The notes under the pieces are model-generated. The model did no database searches. It was not told where the DNA came from and saw only the letters and a program-made list of their open reading frames with translations. A program made the translations under genes and the position numbers. Of a stretch of DNA of 64,000 nucleotides, positions 7,745 to 16,857 are shown one piece after another (within the stretch, counting starts at the first letter, position 1; every line of letters starts with the position of its first letter). The stretch comes from Pseudomonas lurida (GTDB lineage: Bacteria > Pseudomonadota > Gammaproteobacteria > Pseudomonadales > Pseudomonadaceae): contig NZ_PDJB01000001.1 in NCBI RefSeq assembly GCF_002563895.1, forward strand, positions 3,207,501-3,271,500, read 5' to 3'.

Positions 7745-8125
7745 ATGTACAACCCGCAAGTGCCCACGGAAGGACATTCATCGGCTGCCGAGGCCAGTTT
7801 TGGCAGCGGCGCACAAACGTTCGGCAAAGCGCCCGAACAACAAGGCAACCAGCGTATTCGCCATTTGCTCAAATGTTTTGGCTTGCGCACCAGCCTGATC
7901 CGGCTGAAGGTCATCGACGCCCTGCTCACCGCCGCCGACAACCAGCGCACCCTGGGGGTGCGCGGCGTGCACAGCCACTTGCTGGAGCTGGGTATCCCGC
8001 TGTCGTTTCTCAGCGTGCGCGAGGTGCTCAAGCGCCTGTGCAGCGAGGGCGTGATCACCCTCAATACGGATAAAAGCTACAGCCTCCATGAAGAGGCTGC
8101 CAAGGTGCTCGAAGGTCGCGCCTGA
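7745..8125 (+). CDS. Fur-like winged-helix protein (PA2384-like)
   Basis: A 126-residue protein with AAGGAG 8 bases before ATG. A low-complexity N-terminus (about 40 residues) precedes a winged-helix segment like the Fur DNA-binding domain (IRHLLKCFGLRTSLIRLKVIDALL, then VRGVHSHLLELGIPLSFLSVREVLKRLCSEGVI). The C-terminal metal-binding dimerisation half of true Fur proteins is missing. The P. aeruginosa homologue PA2384 neighbours pvdQ and is an iron-responsive regulator, so the adjacency here supports the same identity. It is divergent from pvdQ; no TAAAT/CGT pair is seen on its own strand. Confidence 0.8.
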   Translation: MYNPQVPTEGHSSAAEASFGSGAQTFGKAPEQQGNQRIRHLLKCFGLRTSLIRLKVIDALLTAADNQRTLGVRGVHSHLLELGIPLSFLSVREVLKRLCSEGVITLNTDKSYSLHEEAAKVLEGRA

Positions 8126-8140
8126 TCGGCACCCAGCCCC

Positions 8141-8329
8141 TTAAAGCTTGACCTTGCGACGCATGATGCCGTTGATCACCACCACGACCACTGCGACAGC
8201 AATGGCGATGGTCTGGAATGTTTTCTCACTGATAACCCCGGTGTTCTGCAAGTAGGACAGGCCAAACATTGTCGCCAATACGGCGAGGGCGATCAGAATC
8301 GAATATTTCAAACGCTGCTTTTGGGTCAT
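8141..8329 (-). CDS. small two-helix inner membrane protein
   Basis: A 62-residue protein starting at ATG 8329 with AGGAA seven bases upstream; the upstream in-frame extension to 8401 lacks a site. Two hydrophobic helices are evident (ILIALAVLATMFGLSYL and TIAIAVAVVVVVINGI), ending with a basic RRKVKL tail that should stay cytoplasmic. Function unknown. It converges with the Fur-like gene 15 bases away. Confidence 0.65.
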   Translation of the reverse strand: MTQKQRLKYSILIALAVLATMFGLSYLQNTGVISEKTFQTIAIAVAVVVVVINGIMRRKVKL

Positions 8330-8507
8330 GACGGGTTCCTGAACCTGAAGAATGTAGCCACTGTGAATCGTCGAACCTGCCCTGCGCACAAGGGCGAGCA
8401 CGTTCGACAGGCGCTCATGTTACAGGCGATGAAAAACTTTGGCTCGGCCAATCAGCCGGCATGCAACCAGCGCCCCGGCGCAAGATCACCGGGCGACAGC
8501 GCGGCGC

Positions 8508-9437
8508 TTATCGCAAGGCACGAGGCTGGCGCTGCAAACCGGTGCCGGGCTGGGCGCAGAGCGCTACCAACCAGTCCACGAACACCCGCACACGCTGGGA
8601 CAATTGACGGTGCGGCGGGTACAGCGCCGTCAGGGCCATTCTGGGCACCCTCATCTGCGGCAGGACGTCCACCAGCGTCCCCTGGGCCAACTGGCGCATC
8701 GCATGATAATGCGGCGCCTGGATCAGGCCGAACCCGGCCTCGCAGGCCGCGAAGTAACCATCGGAACTGGTGGCGGCCACCCGCTTGGCCAGGTTGACCG
8801 GGCGCAACTCGCCGTCAACTTCAAACTCCAGGCCAAACCGTTTGCCGCTGGCACTGGAGCGGTATTCGACCATGTGGTGGTGGGCGAGGTCATCCAGGGA
8901 AGCGGGTACGCCCATGCGTTCGAGGTAGGCCGGACTGGCCAGGGTCAGTTGATCCATCATCGCCAGCGGGCGCGCCACCAACGACTCATCCAGTGCCGCG
9001 CCACCGCGCAGCACGCAATCGATACCTTCGCGAATCAGGTCCACCGGGCGGTCGTTAAGGCCAATCTCCAACTCGATCTGCGGGTAGCGGGCCGTGAAGG
9101 TCGGCAAGGCCGGAATCACGATCAACCGCCCGATCCCCGAGGGCATGTCGATGCTCAAGGTGCCACGCGGGCTCTGGCGACTCGCGGAAAACACCGCCTC
9201 GGTTTCCTCCAGGTCAGACAGCAATTGCACGCAACGCTGGTAGTACGCGGCGCCGTCCAAGGTCGGGCTGACTTGCCGCGTGGTGCGCTGCAACAGTTGC
9301 ACACCCAGGTGCGCTTCCAGCTGCTTGATCAGCACCGTTACCGAAGCGCGTGGCAATTGCAGGCTGTCGGCGGCCTTGGCGAAGCCACCCAGCTCGACGA
9401 TCCGTGTAAACACGCGCATCGCATTGAAACGGTCCAA
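8508..9437 (-). CDS. LysR-family transcriptional regulator
   Basis: A 309-residue LysR-type regulator. The N-terminal helix-turn-helix covers roughly residues 5-60 (FTRIVELGGFAKAADSLQLPRASVTVLIKQLEAHLG), followed by the linker helix and an effector-binding domain (SIDMPSGIGRLIVIPALPTFTARYP). It is transcribed divergently from the aldo/keto reductase, with a palindromic TTTAGAT-A-ATCTGAA box in the 118-bp gap, so it most likely regulates that gene and itself. The inducer is unknown. Confidence 0.9.
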   Translation of the reverse strand: MDRFNAMRVFTRIVELGGFAKAADSLQLPRASVTVLIKQLEAHLGVQLLQRTTRQVSPTLDGAAYYQRCVQLLSDLEETEAVFSASRQSPRGTLSIDMPSGIGRLIVIPALPTFTARYPQIELEIGLNDRPVDLIREGIDCVLRGGAALDESLVARPLAMMDQLTLASPAYLERMGVPASLDDLAHHHMVEYRSSASGKRFGLEFEVDGELRPVNLAKRVAATSSDGYFAACEAGFGLIQAPHYHAMRQLAQGTLVDVLPQMRVPRMALTALYPPHRQLSQRVRVFVDWLVALCAQPGTGLQRQPRALR

Positions 9438-9459
9438 AGGCAGCTCCCTGAACGGATTG

Positions 9460-9474
9460 TTTAGATAATCTGAA
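9460..9474. promoter_or_regulatory. candidate LysR-type operator
   Basis: TTTAGAT-A-ATCTGAA is a near-perfect palindrome (6 of 7 pairs) with the T-N11-A spacing typical of LysR-type boxes. It lies in the divergent gap, 23 bases upstream of the regulator start. Confidence 0.5.
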
Positions 9475-9492
9475 TAGTGTTAGTGCTTTTAG

Positions 9493-10551
<1,059 letters not shown>

Positions 10552-10557
10552 ACCAAG

Positions 10558-10586
10558 GGAGCGCCCTCACCCGGCGCTCCTTTTTC
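10558..10586 (+). terminator. rho-independent terminator after aldo/keto reductase
   Basis: Stem GGAGCGCC (10558-10565) / GGCGCTCC (10573-10580), 7-nt loop, then TTTTTC. Confidence 0.88.
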
Positions 10587-10601
10587 TTGTACGGACGTAC
10601 C

Positions 10602-10628
10602 TAAAGCTCCGCCTTCCCAAGCCGATAG
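10602..10628 (+). promoter_or_regulatory. FliA (sigma-28) promoter of Cache chemoreceptor
   Basis: TAAAGCTC, an 11-nt spacer and GCCGATAG match the sigma-28 consensus TAAAGTTT-N11-GCCGATAA at 13 of 16 positions. It is 58 bases upstream of the chemoreceptor start. Confidence 0.75.
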
Positions 10629-10685
10629 CCCTACGAAGCTCTAACAAAGCCGCGTCGATAATAAACGCTTCGTAAGGACGGCCCC

Positions 10686-12680
10686 ATGCCCACACTGCGC
10701 TCTATCCAAGCCCGCTATACCCTGTTTCTGGTGCTGTTCGTCCTGGTGTTATTTGTGTTGACCGTGGTGGGTATCGGCCAGTTGGTCGCGCCCACGTTGC
10801 GCCATACCGAAGAACAGGTGGTGCTCAACCGCATCGCGGAAGTCGCCGAACAGATCCAAGGCGAACTGAACAAGGTTCAGTCCCAGCAACGCACCATCAC
10901 CCAGACCATCCCCTTGCTCGACAGCGATGCCATCGACAAAGTACTGCCGGGCCTGGTCGACCAGTATGGCGAACTGAAAGTCTTCGGGGGCGGGATCTGG
11001 CCGTTGCCCAACCAGCGGACGCCGGGGCGCAACAAGCACAGCACGTTCTGGCACCGTGATGCCTCGGGCAAGCTGGCCGTCAATACCTTCTGGAACAGCG
11101 ACCCCGCCCCCAACTATTACGACCAGAGCTGGTACAAGGGCGGCCTGGCTTCACCCCGGGGTCAATGCGCCTGGGCCGCCGCCTACAAGGACGACGCCAG
11201 CCAGGAGCCACGCACCAACTGCGCCATGGCCATCCAGCGCGACGGCGTTCCCTACGGCGTCGCCACCATCGACGTGACGCTGGGCTTCTTCAATGACCTG
11301 GTCGCCAGTAAAGAGAAAGACATCGGCGGGCAAATGCTGATCGTCGAAGGTGACGGCAAGATCATCAGCAACAGCACGCGTATCAGCGGCCCGGTGGTGT
11401 TGAAGAACATCAGCGAACTCACCGGCACCTCGGCGTTCGCCAGCCAGGTCAGCAAAGCGCTGGCCCAGCGCGACCAGGCGCTGCAGCGCAGCGAGTTCGA
11501 CAACCAGGGCGTGGCCAGCACCTTCTATATGCGCCCTATCAGTGGCACGCCGTGGTTCCTCGCCACCGCCCTGCCCACTTCGCTGATCACTGCCCAGCGC
11601 GATGACGTGCTCGGCACCCTCGCCTTGCTGCAAATCCCCATGGTGTTGCTGCTGGTGTTGCTCGCGGTGTATGCGATCCGCCAGCTGGTGCAGCGCATGA
11701 AATCGCTGAAAACCAATATCGACGCCCTCTCCGCTGGCGACGCCGACCTGACTCGGCGTATCACCATCCGCGCCGAAGACGAACTGGGTGCCATCGGTCA
11801 CTCGGTGAACCGGTTTATCGTCTACCTGCAGAACATGATCGGCGAAGTCACCCAAGCCACCGGTGCCATGTCATCGAGCCTTGAGCAACTGCAGCGGACC
11901 TCGGCGCACACCAACCAGATTCTGGTGCGGCATGCCTCGGAGACCGATCAGACGGTCACCGCGATCACCGAAATGAGTTCCACGGCCGACACCGTTGCGC
12001 AAAACGCTGCCGAAACCGCTGCATTTACCCAGCGCGCGAACGAACATGCCGACCGTTCCCGCGTGGTCGTGGGCGAGGCCTCCAACAGCGTCAGCGCCTT
12101 GATCGGTGAAGTGTCCAGCGCCACCCACAGTGTGGAGAACATGCGCCAGGACGCCGCACGCATCACCGAAACCCTCGGCGTGATCGGCGCGATTGCCGGC
12201 CAGACCAACCTGCTTGCCCTCAATGCCGCGATCGAAGCCGCGCGTGCCGGCGAGCAAGGCCGTGGTTTTGCGGTGGTCGCCGATGAAGTCCGCGCGCTCG
12301 CGGCCCGCACCCAGGCCAGCACATCGCAGATCAACGACATGCTCACGCGCCTGACCGCGGGTGTCAGCTCTTCGGTCGCGGCCATGGAAAACACCCAGGC
12401 CAGCTGCCAGTCGGCGGCGGATGCCACGGCGCGGGTGAATACCGGGCTGGATGAGATGGCCGGCTCTGTCAGCCATATCAACAACCTCAGCACCCAGATC
12501 GCGACGGCCGCCGAACAGCAAAGCGCAGTGACCGAAGAGATCAACCGAAGCATGGTGCAGATCCGACAAATGGTCGAAGAGCTGGTGCAGAGCGGCCATG
12601 CCACTGAAACCAATACCCAGAGCCTGCTGGATGCCAATGGCCGGGTGATTGCCTTGATGGGGCGCTTTAAAGTCCGCTGA
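10686..12680 (+). CDS. methyl-accepting chemotaxis protein with Cache-type sensor
   Basis: A 664-residue inner-membrane chemoreceptor. Helix 1 is near residues 11-36 and helix 2 ([20 protein letters not shown]) near 310-332. The roughly 275-residue periplasmic part between them is of the double Cache type (DQSWYKGG, and [12 protein letters not shown]). A HAMP linker follows, then a signalling domain with the strictly conserved hairpin tip [20 protein letters not shown]. No C-terminal CheR/CheB pentapeptide is present. Ligands of such receptors are usually amino or organic acids. Preceded by a FliA promoter and followed by a hairpin. Confidence 0.94.
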   Translation: MPTLRSIQARYTLFLVLFVLVLFVLTVVGIGQLVAPTLRHTEEQVVLNRIAEVAEQIQGELNKVQSQQRTITQTIPLLDSDAIDKVLPGLVDQYGELKVFGGGIWPLPNQRTPGRNKHSTFWHRDASGKLAVNTFWNSDPAPNYYDQSWYKGGLASPRGQCAWAAAYKDDASQEPRTNCAMAIQRDGVPYGVATIDVTLGFFNDLVASKEKDIGGQMLIVEGDGKIISNSTRISGPVVLKNISELTGTSAFASQVSKALAQRDQALQRSEFDNQGVASTFYMRPISGTPWFLATALPTSLITAQRDDVLGTLALLQIPMVLLLVLLAVYAIRQLVQRMKSLKTNIDALSAGDADLTRRITIRAEDELGAIGHSVNRFIVYLQNMIGEVTQATGAMSSSLEQLQRTSAHTNQILVRHASETDQTVTAITEMSSTADTVAQNAAETAAFTQRANEHADRSRVVVGEASNSVSALIGEVSSATHSVENMRQDAARITETLGVIGAIAGQTNLLALNAAIEAARAGEQGRGFAVVADEVRALAARTQASTSQINDMLTRLTAGVSSSVAAMENTQASCQSAADATARVNTGLDEMAGSVSHINNLSTQIATAAEQQSAVTEEINRSMVQIRQMVEELVQSGHATETNTQSLLDANGRVIALMGRFKVR

Positions 12681-12694
12681 TCAAAGGCCTGTGT

Positions 12695-12717
12695 ACTCCC
12701 GTGCAAAGCGCGGGAGT
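12695..12717 (+). terminator. hairpin after chemoreceptor
   Basis: ACTCCCG (12695-12701) / CGGGAGT (12711-12717) with a 9-nt loop, 14 bases past the stop; no T-run, so a moderate terminator candidate. Confidence 0.5.
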
Positions 12718-12761
12718 CGGACTATTCTGACAGTTCGAAGACGCCACACAGGAGGTGTGCC

Positions 12762-13220
12762 ATGCGCGCAGCCGAGCAGTCGGTCCGCTTGGAGCGGATC
12801 AGTCAGGAACGCTTTATCCAGGCCCCTATCGAAGCCGTTTACGACTACGTGACCCAACCGGATCGCTGGCACGAATGGCACCCCACGTCACTCAGCGCCG
12901 ACACCGGCACCAGCGGTCCACTCCCGGCCGGCGCACGCTTCACCGAGTTCATCGACTTGCTGGGTGTGCGTGTACCCATGAGTTACCGTGTGCAGATCGC
13001 CCGACGCCCCGGCGAGTTCAAGACCGTGTTCACCTCCCTGGCCGTCGATGGCTCCATTCACTATTTCCTGTTGCCTCATCAAGGCGGCACGCTGTTCAAG
13101 CGCGTGTTGACCTATGAAACCGAACTGCAACTCGCCACCTTGCATGAACGCATGATTGAACTCTCGGCAGTTGCCCTGGGCCAGCTCAAGCATCGGCTGG
13201 AAAACCCGCCCTTCGTATAA
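12762..13220 (+). CDS. SRPBCC family protein
   Basis: A 152-residue protein of the START/SRPBCC helix-grip fold (polyketide cyclase/dehydrase type). The opening strand-helix (ISQERFIQAPIEAVYDYVTQPDRWHEWHP) is characteristic, with an amphipathic C-terminal helix (ERMIELSAVALGQLKHRLENP) that lines the ligand cavity. AGGAGG lies 5 bases before the ATG. Such proteins bind small hydrophobic ligands; no ligand is inferable. It stands alone between the chemoreceptor and the DUF411 gene. Confidence 0.8.
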   Translation: MRAAEQSVRLERISQERFIQAPIEAVYDYVTQPDRWHEWHPTSLSADTGTSGPLPAGARFTEFIDLLGVRVPMSYRVQIARRPGEFKTVFTSLAVDGSIHYFLLPHQGGTLFKRVLTYETELQLATLHERMIELSAVALGQLKHRLENPPFV

Positions 13221-13329
13221 CTTTGAAACATTACCGGCACGCCCGCCTACCCGTAGGCACTGGCTTGCCGGCGATGACGCCGTCATGATCGCCGCCACCC
13301 AATGGCCATCTCCTGCACGCGAGTCCCCC

Positions 13330-13776
13330 ATGAAAACCCCATTTCGGCTGGCCCTGCTGTCAGCCTTGCTCACCACCACCCTCGCCCAGGCCGCCGAGCT
13401 GATCCCCATCGATGTGCACCGCGACGCCAATTGCGGCTGCTGCAAAAAGTGGATCAGCCACCTGGAAAACAATGGTTTCGAAGTCAACGACCACGTCGAA
13501 ACCGACATGAGTGCCGTCAAGCAACGCCTGGGCGTGGCTCCGCGCCTGGGCTCGTGCCACACCGCCGTAATCGACGGCAAGTTCGTTGAAGGCCATGTAC
13601 CGGCCGAACAGGTGCTGGCCCTGCGCAAGCGCGACGACCTGTTGGGCGTTGCTGCGCCGGGCATGCCCATGGGCTCGCCGGGCATGGAAGTGCAAGGCCG
13701 CAGCGAAGCGTATCAAGTCATCGGCCTCACCCGTGAAGGCAACGATGTCGTGGTGGCTGAATACCCGGCGCAATGA
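13330..13776 (+). CDS. DUF411 periplasmic metal-binding protein
   Basis: A 148-residue secreted protein. A signal peptide (LALLSALLTTTLAQA-AE) precedes a DUF411 domain with the NCGCCKKW cysteine cluster near residue 37 and a Met-rich loop PGMPMGSPGM near residue 117, both plausible copper ligands. The fold resembles thioredoxin and members are linked to copper resistance or delivery. The ATG at 13330 is preferred over upstream in-frame starts because only it begins with a signal peptide. Its TGA overlaps the next gene's ATG by four bases (ATGA), so the two are translationally coupled. Confidence 0.88.
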   Translation: MKTPFRLALLSALLTTTLAQAAELIPIDVHRDANCGCCKKWISHLENNGFEVNDHVETDMSAVKQRLGVAPRLGSCHTAVIDGKFVEGHVPAEQVLALRKRDDLLGVAAPGMPMGSPGMEVQGRSEAYQVIGLTREGNDVVVAEYPAQ

Positions 13777-14216
13777 TCACAGGCTATCTGGGATTATTCT
13801 TCGCGGCGTTTGGCGCTGCGACCCTACTGCCACTGCAATCGGAAGCGGTGCTGGTCGGCCTGCTGCTCAGTGGCAATTACAACCTGTGGCTGTTGCTGGG
13901 GATTGCCACGCTGGGTAATGTGTTGGGCTCGGTGGTGAACTGGTGGCTGGGGCGCTGGGTGGAACATTTCAAGCAGCGCCGCTGGTTTCCGGTTAACGAC
14001 AAGCAGTTGGAAAAAGCCCGCAACCATTACGAGCGCTGGGGGCACTGGACGTTATTACTCAGTTGGGTGCCGATCATTGGCGACCCGCTGACGCTGGTGG
14101 CCGGGGTGATGCGCGAGCCGATGTGGCGATTCCTGCTTCTGGTCACCCTGGCCAAAAGCGTGCGATATGGCGTGCTCGCCGCCGTGGCCTTGCAGTGGGT
14201 GTTAATCCCCACTTAA
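13773..14216 (+). CDS. YqaA-family (DedA-like) membrane protein
   Basis: A 147-residue membrane protein of the VTT/DedA superfamily, YqaA branch. Segments include YLGLFFAAFGAATLLP with the re-entrant QSEAVLVGLL, LWLLLGIATLGNVLGSVVNWWLG with a conserved Gly-Asn, then RWGHWTLLLSWVPIIGDPLTLVAGV containing the family Arg/Asp and Pro-Gly pattern. Relatives are proposed lipid or small-solute transporters at the inner membrane. It overlaps the DUF411 gene by four bases, suggesting joint expression, perhaps in metal handling. Confidence 0.87.
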   Translation: MITGYLGLFFAAFGAATLLPLQSEAVLVGLLLSGNYNLWLLLGIATLGNVLGSVVNWWLGRWVEHFKQRRWFPVNDKQLEKARNHYERWGHWTLLLSWVPIIGDPLTLVAGVMREPMWRFLLLVTLAKSVRYGVLAAVALQWVLIPT

Positions 14217-14261
14217 TCCCCTCGCAACAGCATCCGAGCCACCCTTCCCGGAGCCCTGCCA

Positions 14262-15263
14262 ATGCCTCTGATCCGCGCTTTTTGTGTCGCCGGCCTGCTT
14301 GCGGCCACTGCCGTCCCGGTGTTCGCCGCCTCCTACGGTCCCGAACTGCAAGGCTTTGATTACCCCTACCCGCTCAAGCATTTCGAGTTCCAGTCCCAAG
14401 GCAAGTCCCTGCAAATGGGCTACATGGATGTGCCGGCCAACGGCAAGCCAAACGGCCGCAACGTAGTGCTGATGCACGGCAAGAACTTCTGCGGCGCCAC
14501 ATGGGAAGGTTCGATCAAGGCCCTCAGCGACGCTGGCTACCGGGTGATCGCACCGGACCAGGTCGGGTTCTGTTCCTCCAGCAAGCCCGATCACTATCAA
14601 TACAGCTTCCAACAACTGGCGAACAACACTCACCAACTGTTGGAAAAACTCGGCATTCAAAAAGCCACCCTCCTCGGCCACTCTACCGGCGGCATGCTCG
14701 CCACGCGTTACGCACTGATGTACCCCGACCAAACCGAACAGTTGGCCATGGTCAACCCCATCGGCCTGGAGGACTGGAAGGCCTTGGGCGTACCGTCGCT
14801 CACTGTTGACCAGTGGTACGAGCGCGAACTGAAAGTCAGCGCCGAAGGCATTCGCAAGTATCAACTCAACACCTATTACGTGGGGCGCTGGAAGCCCGAG
14901 TACGAGCGTTGGGTGGACATGTACGCCGGCCTGAGCAACGGCCCCGGGCATACGCGGGTCGCATGGAACTCGGCGTTGATTTACGACATGATCTTCACCC
15001 AGCCGGTGTACTACGAGTTCAAGCACCTGCAGATGCCTACGCTGCTGCTGATCGGCACGGCCGATAACACGGCCATCGGCAAAGATGTGGCGCCGGCGGC
15101 GGTCAAGGCCAAGCTCGGCAACTATGCCGTGTTGGGCAAGCAGGTGGCCGCATTGATCCCCCATGCAACCCTGGTGGAGTTCCCGGGCCTGGGGCACGCA
15201 CCGCAAATGGAGGAACCGGCCCAGTTTCACACAGCGCTGTTGCAGGGTTTGAACGCCCTTTAA
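14262..15263 (+). CDS. exported alpha/beta hydrolase
   Basis: A 333-residue serine hydrolase with a signal peptide (LLAATAVPVFAASYG). The oxyanion segment VLMHGKNFCG, nucleophile elbow GHSTGG (Ser about residue 143), acid near LLIGTADNTAIG and catalytic His in GLGHAPQMEEP complete the triad. The sequence is closer to secreted esterase/epoxide-hydrolase-like proteins than to lipases. Substrate unknown. It is 45 bases downstream of the YqaA gene and 26 upstream of the dehydrogenase, so an operon is possible. Confidence 0.88.
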   Translation: MPLIRAFCVAGLLAATAVPVFAASYGPELQGFDYPYPLKHFEFQSQGKSLQMGYMDVPANGKPNGRNVVLMHGKNFCGATWEGSIKALSDAGYRVIAPDQVGFCSSSKPDHYQYSFQQLANNTHQLLEKLGIQKATLLGHSTGGMLATRYALMYPDQTEQLAMVNPIGLEDWKALGVPSLTVDQWYERELKVSAEGIRKYQLNTYYVGRWKPEYERWVDMYAGLSNGPGHTRVAWNSALIYDMIFTQPVYYEFKHLQMPTLLLIGTADNTAIGKDVAPAAVKAKLGNYAVLGKQVAALIPHATLVEFPGLGHAPQMEEPAQFHTALLQGLNAL

Positions 15264-15289
15264 CCCAACCTTTTTCGAGGCACTCGTGA

Positions 15290-16243
15290 ATGTCGGTACA
15301 GATCGCAGTCATTGATGATTGGCAGGATGTGGCCAGTGGCGTGGTGGATTGGTCGGTCCTCGAGTCCGTGGGCCAGGTGCATTTCCTGCACGATTACCCG
15401 GCGGATACCGCCACGATGATCGAGCGTTTGAAGGGGTTCGAGGTGATTTGCGTGATGCGCGAACGCTCCCCCTTCGACAAGGCCCTGCTGCAAGGCCTTC
15501 CCAAGCTCAAACTGCTGGTGACCGGTGGCATGCGCAACGCCGCGATCGACATTGCCGCGGCCAAGGCCCTGGGTATCCAGGTATGCGGCACCGACAGCTA
15601 CAAACACGCCGCGCCGGAACTGACCTGGGCGTTGATCATGGCCTCCACGCGCAACCTGGTGGCCGAAGCCAATTCGCTACGCGCCGGCAACTGGCAAGTG
15701 GGCCTGGGCGGCGACCTGTATGGCAAGACCCTGGGCATTCTCGGGCTGGGCAGCATTGGCCAGAAGGTCGCGCAGTTTGCCCAGGCGTTCGGCATGCGGG
15801 TGATTGCCTGGAGTGAAAACCTCACGCCGGAACGCGCAGCCCAGTCCGGAGTTACATGGGTCAGCAAGCAGGCGCTGTTCGAACAAGCGGACATCCTGAC
15901 CGTGCACCTGGTGCTCAGCGACCGCAGCCGTGGACTGGTGGATGCCCAGGCGCTGGGCTGGATGAAACCGGGCGCACGGTTGGTCAACACGGCGCGTGGG
16001 CCCATCGTGGATGAGCAGGCGCTGGTGCAAGCCCTGCAAAGTGGTCGCCTCGCGGGCGCAGCGCTGGATGTATATAGCGAAGAGCCACTGCCGGCGGATC
16101 ATCCTTTCCGCCAATTGCCGAACGTGCTGGCCACGCCGCACGTGGGGTACGTGAGCGAGCAGAATTACCGGCAGTTTTACGCACAGATGATCGAGGATAT
16201 TCAGGCCTGGGCCAACGGCGCATCCATTCGGGCGCTAGGCTGA
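15290..16243 (+). CDS. D-2-hydroxyacid dehydrogenase family protein
   Basis: A 317-residue NAD(P)-dependent dehydrogenase. The Rossmann signature GLGSIGQKVAQFAQAFG (about residue 145) binds the cofactor. Catalytic Arg lies in VNTARGPIVDE, Glu in YSEEPLP and His in TPHVGYVSEQ, all in their usual order. It reduces 2-keto acids or oxidises D-2-hydroxy acids; relatives are annotated as phosphoglycerate dehydrogenase-like or hydroxypyruvate reductase, and the exact substrate is open. A REP-like hairpin follows. Confidence 0.92.
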   Translation: MSVQIAVIDDWQDVASGVVDWSVLESVGQVHFLHDYPADTATMIERLKGFEVICVMRERSPFDKALLQGLPKLKLLVTGGMRNAAIDIAAAKALGIQVCGTDSYKHAAPELTWALIMASTRNLVAEANSLRAGNWQVGLGGDLYGKTLGILGLGSIGQKVAQFAQAFGMRVIAWSENLTPERAAQSGVTWVSKQALFEQADILTVHLVLSDRSRGLVDAQALGWMKPGARLVNTARGPIVDEQALVQALQSGRLAGAALDVYSEEPLPADHPFRQLPNVLATPHVGYVSEQNYRQFYAQMIEDIQAWANGASIRALG

Positions 16244-16272
16244 CGCACCAATCAAGGGCAACGCCCCTAACA

Positions 16273-16308
16273 GGGCAAGCCGGCTCCTGTTAGCGAGCGG
16301 GCTTGCCC
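16273..16308. repeat. REP-like hairpin
   Basis: GGGCAAGCC (16273-16281) and GGCTTGCCC (16300-16308) form a perfect 9-bp stem with GAGCGGGCTTGCC, the core of Pseudomonas REP elements, 30 bases after the dehydrogenase stop. Confidence 0.65.
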
Positions 16309-16857
16309 CGTGTTGGGCTGCGAAGCTGCCCCACATCATGCGAACGCGATCTATGTGGTGCACCGCAATAGCCCATTTGGGGGCACATCGCACGCCAGCG
16401 CGGCGCAAGCCTACTCACCACCACGCCCCCGCTCATGCCAATCGGCCGCTCACCACGGCAAGCCAGTTCATCACGCCATTCTTGCCGCCACGGCTGAAGA
16501 TGGAGGGGTGCTAATAACTAGCATCATTCTTGTTACAAGTATTTTGTCCTACAAAAAAACCATGAAAACCCTACAGGCGCTGGGATCTGTCCTAGACTCA
16601 TGACCGATGGGTCCGTTCCAAAACAAAAACCCCGCAAAAAATCGAAACTTTCCAACTCTGCCGTAGGTCCAGTTTTAAGGTAAGGCGAGTGCACAGGGAT
16701 CACCCCCAATTGCCCGTCCATCCAATCTTTTTAAGCTAACCGTGCAACTGGCATACGCCTTGCCAGTTTGTACAGTGCTTGTGCGCCTGGCCGCAGGAAG
16801 CGGTCATCGGAGCTAATGGCAGCGGGCCATTAGCCTACCAATATGTGGGAGAGAACT
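16309..16857. other. long gene-free leader upstream of glgA
   Basis: About 550 bases without a convincing gene. The first 190 are GC-rich; from 16505 the DNA becomes AT-rich with several possible promoter elements. One, GAAACTT (16644-16650), 17 nt, then TCCAG (16668-16672), resembles an AlgU/sigma-E type promoter, in keeping with stress control of trehalose genes in Pseudomonas, but the match is imperfect. A short open frame of 62 codons on the minus strand (16533-16721) has no ribosome site and I reject it. The region may hold an untranslated leader or small RNA. Confidence 0.4.
16812..16834 (+). promoter_or_regulatory. hairpin in glgA leader next to ribosome site
   Basis: GCTAATGG (16812-16819) / CCATTAGC (16827-16834) is a perfect 8-bp stem with a 7-nt loop, ending 13 bases before the GGGAGAG ribosome site. 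It could tune translation or transcript stability. Confidence 0.55.

Noticed and set aside
16533..16721. 62-residue minus-strand frame in the glgA leader
   Set aside because: No ribosome site and no second line of evidence; it runs across probable promoter elements.
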